Of a stretch of DNA of 64,000 nt, positions 12,701 to 24,700 are shown one piece after another (the first letter of the stretch is position 1; each line of letters opens with the position of its first letter). The notes under the pieces are model-generated. The model had not been told where the DNA came from. It saw only the letters and a program-made list of their open reading frames with translations, and ran no database searches. The position numbers and the translations under genes were made by a program. Origin of the DNA: Kryptolebias marmoratus (Eukaryota > Chordata > Actinopteri > Cyprinodontiformes > Rivulidae); the NCBI RefSeq assembly GCF_001649575.2, contig NC_051435.1, forward strand, positions 5,604,226-5,668,225, written 5' to 3'.

Positions 12701-15700
12701 TGTTAATGGTGATGTGGCCTGAAACTACTGTTTTCTCCACCTCCTCATCCTCTGGCAATCTCCTTCAAAGATTTCTAACTAATCTGCTGTTTGTTGTGTA
12801 CCTCTGGGACGGTCAAACAGCTGTCTCCAGGTGTGCCTGAACATTTAGGACTCAATTTCCAATACCCAGATTCAAACATTTACATTCTAAGATCTAAGAT
12901 CAAAGCTGATGTTCTGAGAAAAACCCAGATCCCTTTGGTTCAGCATCTCTGCATCTCAGGTTTCTCACTTGGGATTAAATCTGCTTTGCATAAAAGAGCT
13001 GTTTATCTGCAACACAAATATAAGAGCCAGTAAGGCTTTAACATTGAGAGTCAACAACGTCACACAAAACAATGAGTTCCCCATTGTGTAAACTTACTTA
13101 ACTGTAAAGATGATTCTGTTTAAATCAGTAATTAAATTGCCTTAAGTATGTGCTTGCACATTTAAACAAGACATGCAGCTTCATGGGTTCTTAGTTTTAG
13201 GTGAAATGCATTCTGATTGACACAGAATGTAAGAAGGATTTTGTATTACCTAGTACACTTTCCCTGCTTATGTCATTCCAGTTCTTTAAAAGATTAAGTT
13301 TATTAGTTCATTTAGCTGCAAGCAAACCATTGCTGAGGTACTTAAGTATCACATAATGTCCTTCTAGCCTGTATTTGCTTTTTCTGCTACAGTCCTGGTA
13401 TTCAGTTACCAAACAAAGTCTCAAATAATTTGTACTTCGTCAGGTGCTTGAATTTTTTTTTTTTATTGGTCCACCTGAAGCTATAAAGGCCCCTGTCATT
13501 TAAGATGTTTAGGTTCAGACAGCAGCACAAGTTTGTCTGCATCTAATAATGTATAATAGTATAATTTTTTTGTTTGTTTCACCTTCACCATCAGGCATTT
13601 TACATGTGAGCGATTAGTGTGTTTACCATGTTGTGGCTTCCAGAGCTCGTCCTAAGTTCTGCTCGTCAAACTGAATCCTGAAGAGATGAAAACCTGAACT
13701 GTAATAAACCCAGTGAGGCGCACACTTTCTTTTAATAACACTCATTCAGATGTACACCTAAAGGCAGGTCTCTGCCTGTCGTGACCACATTTGCAAACTT
13801 TCCATCTCTCTGATACTCACTCTTAATTAACTGAGAACATATGGTGAACACACACAAAGTCGTTCAAAAACACAAGGCAGCTGGTTTTAACTTAGATTTT
13901 CCTTCCTATGGACAGGTGTTTTATAAATGGTGGATTCTGTGCTAATTGCAGGATGAAGTGAGTGATGTCTACTCAGTGTAATGGTTGTAGACGTGTGATA
14001 TAGTTGTTTATCAATGAGCCATGCAGTTAACATTCAGATTAAAAAAAAAAGATTTTTTTCACTATTCAGCAAATGAAATAAAATCAGTCAAAATCAAGAT
14101 TGTGAGACAATCTTTGTCTTATGTATTTGTTTTGTGTGTGTGTTTGTGTGTTCTAGCTAATGAAGAAGTGTGCACAACAAATGAAGGGGTGATGTACCAC
14201 ATAGGTGACCAGTGGGACAAAAGGCACGATGTTTTGGGTCAAATGATGCGGTGTACCTGTGTAGGTAATGGACGAGGAGAATGGAACTGTGTTGCTCACT
14301 CACAGATTCAAGGTATGTGTGCAGCAGGCAAAATGAAAGTTTTAGTTACTGGATTTGGAATGGTATAATTAGCCACTAACAATAACATTTGCTAAACTAG
14401 AAAGGTCATGTTTGATAGAATCATTCACCTCTCAAAAGATGAAGTGAACCTTTGCTTTAGCTGCACCTATAATGAGCAGTTAAAATAACATTGTTCAAAA
14501 ACACATATATTCAAACTGCTCATGTTTGATCTGGTTGTGTGTCGGTTCTTTTCACAGAACATTGTGTCGTGGATGGTGCAACCTATGGGGTTAACCAGAC
14601 CTTCACCAAAAAGCACAATTTGGGACATATCATGAACTGCACCTGCTTCGGACAAGGCCGCGGTTATTGGTCTTGTGATCCAATAGGTGAGTTTATCACG
14701 TCACAGATTCACATGTTTCATATTTTTACTAAATTATTACTTTTTTAACAGTTCAAGTTTTGCCTATTTGAACTTTGCTGTCTTTTTGGAGTTGATTACA
14801 ATAGAAATAGGTCAACTTAAATTATGGTTTGACTTAAACTATCATTAATACTATTAAAAACAAAGAAAATGTTATTTGGTGATCGTCAAATAAATACAAA
14901 CGTGAACAGAACAATAAATGACATTACTCTAGAAGGAGTGTATGAAAATAAAAAAAACATTGCTTCAAAAATGACCAGACTGTGCCTTTAAGGGTAAGTG
15001 TATGTAATCTTTGCAGGTGTTAACTGGATCAATCATTATGTGTGTTTGATAGTAATTTAAACATAATTAAGCAACATGATGTGTGTTCGTCTCTTTATTT
15101 AGTTCATTAAACGTGCCAAATAGCATAGCAATAAATATTTAATTTGTCACATTTATAGTTGAATGTCACTAATGTTCTGTTGAATGTTTATTCATATAAT
15201 TTATTCAGACCAGTGCGAGGAACCACAGACGAAAGTTATCTATCAGATTGGAGAGTCCTGGGAAAAAGTTATTCATGGAGTCCCGTACAAGTGCTTCTGC
15301 TATGGCAACGGTGTTGGAGAGCATACCTGCGAGCCCCAGCGATCATACTCGGGTAAGATGTTTAATTTTAAATATAATCTATTAAATGGTACTGTCTGCT
15401 TCAAACATTCTCTTCAGGCTTGAATGAGTCATACTTGAATGCAAATATTTCCAGCTTCTGTTCCAGACTTTTTAAAGAGAATCTCCATTAAACCCTCCTG
15501 GTAAAATATCCAAAAGATTTGAAGTTCAGCACTGAAGTGAATATAGCACTCATCATACTAGACCTTTCACACCACATCCTGCTGTGTGTGTGTCCACCTC
15601 CTGCTCTAAATTTCCATCTGTGACAACACAAAAAGCTCCTGCTGTAAAGTAGGAGTGGAGTGGAGACTATTAAGTTTACTTTTTCTACCGGAACATCTCT

Positions 15701-18700
15701 GGAGTTCATGTGTGAACACAGCATAAGATAAATCTAAAATTATACACCAAATAGTCACATTTTGGGGTGTCGAGACGTAGTGAATCATTGCACAAATATG
15801 ATCAAAAGCTCACCTAACCCTAAGTATTTGTCTGCTTGCCATTTACAGTCTTACTTTGTTCTGTTATTATATTCCAGTCATTTTTTGGATAACCTTTTTC
15901 CAGATAGTGAACTTTGCAAACTGTGCTCTAACTTTGAAAAATGTTCGCTGAAATCACTGTGAAAATGAGGCTCTTAACTTTAAAGTGAAACCGTTATGAA
16001 AAGTCAGTGTGATTTTCATTTTTACAGGCACAACCCGCCTACTTTGAGCCTTTGTTCCTGCCAGCATGTGGTTCATCTCCTGTGTTGTCACAGCTGCACT
16101 AAGCGCCACAGTTCATGAGTCTGTGCAAAAAAAGCTGACACGCCTATTACCTACAAAGCTCACTGCAGTTTAGATTTGTGAATGTTAGCAATCCCTTAAA
16201 GGATGAATGTTTCAGAGTTTGTAGTTTGAAGCCAGCATTCCTCAGAACAAAGTTATACATGCTGTCTTGATGTTTAGGTTACCTCATTTTCTTGGCTAGG
16301 TTGCATCACAGCACATCTACAAAATATTTCTTACATTTGAAATTTAGCTTCAATTTTCTACCAACAGTTTTCCAAGGTTGGTTTGGGTGTTATTTCTTGA
16401 GCGAACTCTGCTATTTTGTTCTTATTGCTTTTCATGAATGATGGGGTTTTGTGGTATAGCTTTAGTATTTTCAGGGATAAAATTTCCTAAACCATAAATA
16501 AATATGACAAATATAGCTCTAAGTGGGGCCGTAAAGTTGTGCAAGTAGAACCAGATCCAGGTTTGTCAGGTCTAAAGTGGAACATTCAAACTGATAGTTG
16601 TTTGCTGAAACAGGTTGACGGGAGATACAAAATGTAGGGCACTACTCTGTCGTAAGCAGCTGTAATAGCAACCATCTGTGAACTTGTGTGTGTGTGCTCA
16701 GCCTTATAAAATACAGCATACTAAGATTTAAGGGTTGCAAGGGTTCCAGACCTTAAGTCAGTTGGCCTGCATAGTAAACACCATAAAAGGTTGAAAAGAA
16801 AACCCAAGTTAAGAGAGTTTTTTTTTTTTTTTTTTTGTCTAGGCAAGTTTTCACAAGCCTAATTGAGCCAAAACATTGATACAATCTTTTAAAAATGCTC
16901 TCTTGTCTTTTATCTGTGCATATCTCTGCTTGTGTTATTTAATCTTTTGGCTCATTTTTTATTGTCAGAATTATTTCCATTATTACCTCCTTTTAGTCTT
17001 GTGCTTCTTATCGCCACACTGTTGTGCATCTGTCTGAATGCAGACGTAGACATAACATCCACTTTTGAAGAAACACAGATGGATGGTGTGCATGCATGCA
17101 TGTATGCTTGTGCATTACACAGATGCATATAAGTAATGCTGGGAAATTATGTGCCTTAAACTGTAGCAAATCCGCTGCAAGTGTCCATCTCTTTTCATGG
17201 CTGTTCCACATATGATTCTCCATAACCCTTACCCTCACCAGTGGCCTGTGGGTCTGTAATGGGCAATAATTGGTCCCAGATTGTTTTTGAGGTTAGTGCA
17301 TTTGCTTGCAGCTTCTGGTTAACCGAGCCACTTGCTCAGAAACTTTGATTACAGGTCTACTATTTGGAAAATGGTTAGAAAACCTCAGTTCTTTATAGAA
17401 GCTACCAGTTTCTATCAGCATGTCTGCTCACCACATGACTTCTGTTTGCATTAAAGAGGACTTAAAACTTTTTGGAATAGTTCAGAAACATTACAAATAC
17501 CAGAATATTTGAAATGACTCCTCATATCATGTCTTGTTTCTAATGCCAGCTAACCTGCTAGTATTTTTTTAAACACTTAAGCTTGTCACTTTTGGTATTG
17601 GACACCACACGTCTGTTCATTGGGTTATCAAATGAAGGTTTTCCGCATAGTCCCCTGAATGGAAAAGCTGTTAAATGTTGTTTAACTCAATTTTTGGTTG
17701 AACTGGGGGTTTAATTTAGGCAATAAAGTTTATGTTTGTCAGGTAGAAACGTCCTTGTAAAATTTAATATCATTGGGTTTTCTCAAATGTTGTTTCATAC
17801 TTATCTTGTTTGCAACTTGTTTGATTTCTTTTGTGCAATGCTTTATTTTTTCCAATTTGTGTAAGCGTTCCAGAGCATTGCAGGATTATGTTGACTGTAA
17901 AATATGAAGATATTTACACACACACACCCCATCCCCCCATCCCCCTTTGTTCCACTCTGAAATTCCTCAACATCTGTTTGAATCAAATAATAAGTCAAGA
18001 AGAATTGGATTGAAGTTGCTGGATGACTTCCATAACTGAGATTTAATATAAAAATATAGGTTTTGCCCCAAAAGGACTCATAAAATGCAACTTTTCTCTG
18101 TCCATCTAGTCTGTTATAATTCCACTTTCAATCTGCATTTTAAAGAGCAAAACCGATTTCAGAGCTTGGTGAAGAAGAACAAGATGGGCAAAAGTTTTCT
18201 CCCATCTAGGAATGGAAATCTGTGCTGGAATCTCACAGGGTCCTGCTAGTTTTTCCCACCCTCCCTGTGTTCTGTTCAGGAAAACACAACTGCCCACCGA
18301 CTGACACTCACTCGCTGTTAATACCAGTTACTTAAACCGATTGAGATTTGAATTTTAGCATTCATCAGATCTTTTAAACTTAAATCCTTATATATGAATT
18401 TTTTTATATGGGGAGGAGTTCTCACACCTGTTTGTGCACTCTCTCCCTCACAGGTGGTTATCATCCTGTTCAGGTGGTCATAACAGAAGGTGGAAGCCAA
18501 CAAAACACCCATCCTGTTCAGTGGAATTCCCCTTCTTCTACTCACATAACCCAATACATTCTTAAATGGAGAGTGGTGAGTTTTCTGATTAAGCAAACAA
18601 ATCCATGGAGAAGAGCTCCATTACTCCAGCAGATCTAATTTTGTTTCCTTCTTTAAAAAAAAAAAAAAATCAACTCATACAACATCCAAAAACTAAATAT

Positions 18701-21700
18701 GAAAACTTTTCACATTCTACCTCAGAAAGATACACTAAACCCATGGATGGAGGTGATCATTCCCGGCCATCTTAACTCCTACACCATCTCTGGTCTGAGA
18801 CCCGGGATAACATATGAAGGCCAGCTGATCAGTGTGCTTCGGTTTGGACGAAAAGAGATCGCACACTTTGATTTTACCACAACTTATGGATCATGTGAGT
18901 TGATCGTAGATGTGGTTGAGCTGCCCAGACACAATACTGGTTCTTCAGTTTATTTGGACATAGTTATGTTGTCTTGTACAACACTTTCTCTATTTTGCCT
19001 TTTTGTATTTAACTGAACCTGTTCTGCAAAATATGGAAACTGATGTTGAAGTCAGATGTCTGGAAAAGATGTTGAAAATTACAAAAACATTCCATTACCA
19101 ACTTTGTTCCCTCTGTAGTGGCTACATCACAAGGCGAGACCACCACAGTTCCACCTATGGTTGACATCTCAGAATCGGTGACAGAAATCACTGCCAATAG
19201 CTTTGTCATCTCCTGGGTTTCTGCTTCTGACACCATCTCTGGTTTCAGAGTAGAGTATGAGCTCATTGAGCAGGGACAGGGACATGGGGAACCCATCGTT
19301 TTAGGTAAGTTCAGAAAAGCTTTATTCGCAGCTTGGTTTTGTGTCGAGTTGATGTCAGCAATTCTATACATTCCAATGTTTTTTTTCTCCTTTTTAGATT
19401 TGCCTCGTACAGCTACCTCAGTAAACATTAATGAGCTTCTGCCTGGAAGGAAATACACAGTAAATGTCTATGAGGTTACAGATGGAGAAGGGGACAACCT
19501 CATTCTCACTACTTCACAAACAACAGGTGAGTAGACTCACAAACTCACTTGTTTGTATTTCATATTTATTAGTCCCTATCAGGCAGTTCTTTTGTTTTTT
19601 TATTTTCAAGGCTCAAAAATATTGTGACTAAACTGAAATCTGAGATTTTGAGAAACTCCAAGTGACCTGCTAGCTTTAGACCGAAACATTTGTTTTATTC
19701 TCACTTACATTTGTTTCAACAGCACCTGATGCTCCCAAGGAGCACGAAGTGGAGGAGGTGGGTGATACCTCCATTGTGATCAGCTGGGACAAACCACTGG
19801 CTCCCATCACTGGTACGTTAGTCACATCTGAGGTTTATTACAATTCTGCTGGGGTTTTTTTTGTTTTGTTCTTTGTGTGTGTACACTTCATATTTTACCT
19901 CTCTGTGCAGGATACCGCGTTGTCTATGCGCCCTCAGAAGAGGGTGAAAGCATGGAGCTGACTCTCCCCGATACAGCGACTTCTGTGACTCTGAGCGACC
20001 TTCTGCCGGGGAAGTCTTATAACATTAGCATTTACGCTGTTGAGGAAAACCTGGAAAGCAAACCAATCTTTGTACAAGTCAACACCACTGGAGATCCCCT
20101 ACCAGGTACATGACCATCATATGCTACCAAAGGCAACATTATCATTAAACAGAGTGATTTAAATTTCTAAACCTGCATACGTACAAGTGAGATTTCTATG
20201 CACTTGTCGAGCAGATCAAAGACAAGAAAAACAATTAAACCAATTATTGAATTCCTTTCAAAATACTTATTTGAATTTCTCCTTCATTTAAGTTCAGAGT
20301 TTTTCTTCATGTTTTTAGTAAAATTCTTCTACAAACCACAGAATACCTGCAAATGGTTACTGACTGAAATTTACAGAAGCTGTCAAAAATGTAGAGATGA
20401 AGACACTTTAAGAAATGTTTAAAACTAAGAAACTGTAAATATAATTTATTGCTCCAGTCATTCGGGAACCTTTTTAAACCAGTCTGCAAGTCAACTTTCA
20501 TGATTTATTTATTTATTATTTTGCAAAGTTTCCAGTGTAGTACTAAAAAAATAAGAAGAATTTTCCAATGGAAAGGAAAGTCACTGAGTTCACAGCTGTT
20601 CTGCTCTTATTCTTCCCAACTGGAGTTGTGTAAAACTTCAGGCTGCCAAGTTGAACATTTGTTTGGGCCAGATGCTTGAGAGGTTTGTGAATGCTCACTT
20701 GTACAGTTTTGAAGATGGATTGAAGATGTATGACCTAGTTAAGAGAGTGTGATCTCATCTTTGGACAGACAAATGAACTCCTTCCACTGTGGCTGATGCA
20801 CAAATTTCTCAATTGATGCTAAAGGTTCATCCAAAACGTCTAATAACACAAATGAACTCAGGGAAACACACCATCTGCAGCTTATTGGATGAACTGTTAC
20901 AAATTAGCAGACATGAAGTTAGGCATGAAATTACAAATTGAAATTGGTCCATTTTTTCTCAGGTGTTTTATTCAGGTCTTTTTCTTTCTTATTTCCCTTA
21001 AAAGTCAGATACTTCTGTTTTTTAATTTGCTCATTGTGGAGCAGCTCATCTTTCCTCCTGTTTGGTCATTGAAAGGAGATTGTTAGTTCAGCAATAAGGT
21101 CCATTCAGTATGTGACAAGGTGCAATCATACAGCATTATCTGTGAATTAATGTGGTTATACACTCATGATCTTGTTTATATGTGAACCAACAATTTACAA
21201 CATAAAAGCAAATAAACAACAACCATCCATCCATTTATTTTCTCCCACTTATTCATGGTCAGGTTGCAGAGGCAACAGGTTTAGGAGGGAAGCCCAGACA
21301 TCTTTTTATCCACTGACACTCTTCACCTCCTCCTGGGGGATCAGAAGGTGATCTCAGGCCAGAAAGGAAACATAATCCTTTCAGCAAGTTCTTTCCCTGA
21401 GTCTCTTCCCAGTGAGAGGTGCCTGTAAAACCTTCAGATGGTGTCATTCAGGAGGCTTCTCAATCAGATGCCCAAACTACCTCAACTAGGTCCTTTCAGT
21501 GCAAAGTAGAAGTGGCTCAGTGGACTCATTACTGTGGAGGAGGCCACAGTCGGTTGATCCATCTCCCACTCCATCCTACCATCACTTGTAAATAGGATTT
21601 CCAAATACTCAAACTTGTCTGCTTGGGACAGAGACTCACCTCTGACCCAGAGGAAGTATTCCACTTTCCACCACTAAATTGACCACAATCCATCACTCCT

Positions 21701-24700
21701 AAATAAATAAATTAATTAATTTAATTTTGCCTAAGTGGAGCACAGTTTTATTTTTTATTAACATGACTAAATGTTGTTGGAGTTCTGGTATCCCAGTGCG
21801 GATTACCTGTAAAAACAGTGAGAAAATTTTAGACCATATTTGTTTTTGTTTCTTTCCACAGACATAGAAGTGACCTCCCCTACCGACCTGCAGTTCTTTG
21901 AAGTGTCTGACAAGAAAATAGTTCTGACCTGGTCCAACCCAGCCGGAGGCATCTCAGGTTATCGGGTCACAGTGGTTCCTGTTGATGAGTCTGCTTCTCC
22001 GCAGAGTGAGATGACTCTGCCCGTCGGTCAGAACTCATACATTGAAGTGACACACCTACAGCCTGGCACGCTCTACCGCTTTAGTGTATACAGCATTCAC
22101 AATGGAAAAGAAAGTTTGCCTCTTATTGGCGAGCAAACTACAAGTGAGTATGATAAACAGCCTCATGTAGAAACTGCTTTCAGATTGGGAAGATTCTTTG
22201 TATGTTCTTGGAAGAACTGATCATCGGGAACAATTTAAAGTGGTGCACAGTGTTTTAAGAATTTTAAGTGTCTCAACCTTCACAAGGCACCGTATGTCAT
22301 TTAGCAATGAACAGACACAACTTGTACATAGCAAAAAGTATAAAATGTTCTTCAACCTGGTCATTTTTAATCACACTGTTTTGAATCTAACATGTTTTCT
22401 GTTTGTTTTTAGAGCCAGATGCCCCTACAGACCTCTATTTTGCCAACGTTACTGACAACAGTGCAGTAGTGTTGTGGTTTGCACCCCGTGCCAAAATTAC
22501 CGGCTATCGTCTCTTCCTGAATGTAGAAGGCTCAAACCCCAAACAGCTGCTCCTGCCTGCACACTTCACCCAGTACCCCATCCTGAACTTGAAGCCCGAT
22601 ACAGATTATACAGTCACGTTGCACTCACAGCAAGACAATACACTGAGCGAAGGAGAGACTGCTGTGTTCTCCACAAGTGAGTGTCTAAACATCAGCGAAA
22701 GCCTAGAAACCGGTGCTGCTCAGCTTTGGATTGATTTCAAATCAGATAGCAAGTGAATTAAAAGACATTCTATCATTTGTAATACTTTAAATGGTTGTTA
22801 AATGAATAAAGATGTGACTGTATGCGTGTGAAAGACCTTATTCCATTCAGTCTAGGTCTTAATATGTTTTCCTGTATGCTAGTCAATCAAATTTCATAGG
22901 AATATAATTCACTTCTGCTTTTTTTTAGACCCACCAATGAATAACGCTCCTCAGTTCAACACCGATGTGACTGATACCTCCATAATAATCTCATGGATTC
23001 CGGTTCCCTACATTGGATACAAGGTGTGTTCAGTGCTGGTGCATGCAGAGTCACATCTTTGATTGTCTATAAATATTTATTTTAAACATTTTTTGATTTC
23101 TGTTTCCCAAAAGGAGCTACTGAATTTTGTGATTGTCTTTAAATTTTCTTCCATTCTGTATGAAAAGCACCTTCTAGTAATTAGTTGTTCAGTGAATTTT
23201 CTTTAAAGCTGCCCAGCAGGAGATCTCAATACCTCAGAGATGCATCTGACTGCTCAGAACATGTCACACTAGAGATGAGAATCTTCATTTGGCTTCAGTG
23301 TTCTTGGGAAAGCACAGACCTCTGACCTGTACCTCCCGTACTCGCAACCTATGACTCTTTCCCCTCCTAACTCTGTGTGCATTTGTCTCTCAGCTGACAG
23401 TCCAGCCCAGTTTGGGTGGGGAGGCCCCTAGAGATGTCGTCTCTGAATCTGGAAGCATTTACATATCTGGTCTGACTCCAGGAGTAGAGTACACCTACAG
23501 CGTCCAGCCAGTTTTTAATGGTCAAGAACAAGGAACCCCAATCACTCGACATGTGGTCACACGTATGTAAAGAATAAAACCAGTGACATGTGCCTTATTG
23601 TTTTCATATTATTTTTATTTATTTATTTATTTTCTTGCTTTTCCCCCTACTACATTTGTTTTCAACTCCAGCTCTGTCTCCTCCTACCGATTTGAACTTG
23701 GAGTCCAACCCAAGCACTGGTGAGCTTGTAGTTCACTGGAATGGAGCCGGTACACCAGGTACACATTAGAAACTATGTGCATGAAAATCAAATGATAAAT
23801 CCCATCAAACATGAGAAAAATCTAACAACTATAAATGTTTCTTCTCTTGAAGACATCACAGGTTACAAAGTGACATGCACTCCCACCAATGGGCAACAAG
23901 GAAACAGCTTGGAAGAGTTCGTAGATGCTGGGCAGAATTCCTGCACCCTGGAAAACCTCAGTCCAGGTGTAGAGTACAATGTCAGTGTTGTCACAGTGAA
24001 GGATGCCATGGAAAGCACTCCTGTTTCAACTGTCATCACCCCAGGTGGGTTTTAGAAGTTAATAAAAAGGTTTGATGTTTTATGTATTAGCCTCCTTTTT
24101 ATTTTAAATTAACATGTCCACTTTACCAACTAACACATACAGTATTCATTATTTTTAAAGATAATGTTTCTGTTTTGTCACTACCAGCTGGTAAGTTATT
24201 TTGCACCACAGATCCTTGTCTTCATCTGTGTACAATAAGATCAATGAATAACCTAAATGGATATTCATATAAATGAGGAGAAACCAGCTTGCATTAGATC
24301 TTCCATCAGTTTGATATGCTGCATATGTCAAAAGCTGGAAGTAGACAGTTTCTATAACTCGGCTTAACATCTCCTTCATGGGCTGTCTCTCTTTTATTTT
24401 CCCTTCTGTCCAAACTTTTTGCTCTTTGTTTTCCTTTGTGTGTTGTTTGTTTCTGCACTTTTTCCCTCCAAAATCGTCCTCCCACCCATGCAGAAGTGCC
24501 ACGGCTGACTGACCTCAGCTTTGGGAACGTGACTGACACAAGTATCAGTCTCAGCTGGTCACCGCTCAGCACTACAGCTGTCACCGGCTACAAGATCACA
24601 GTGGCTGCTTCTGGCGAGAGCATCCCCATTTTTGAAGACATGGTTAACCCGACCACCGGTCATTACACGGTCCACGGACTGGAACCAGGCATCGACTATG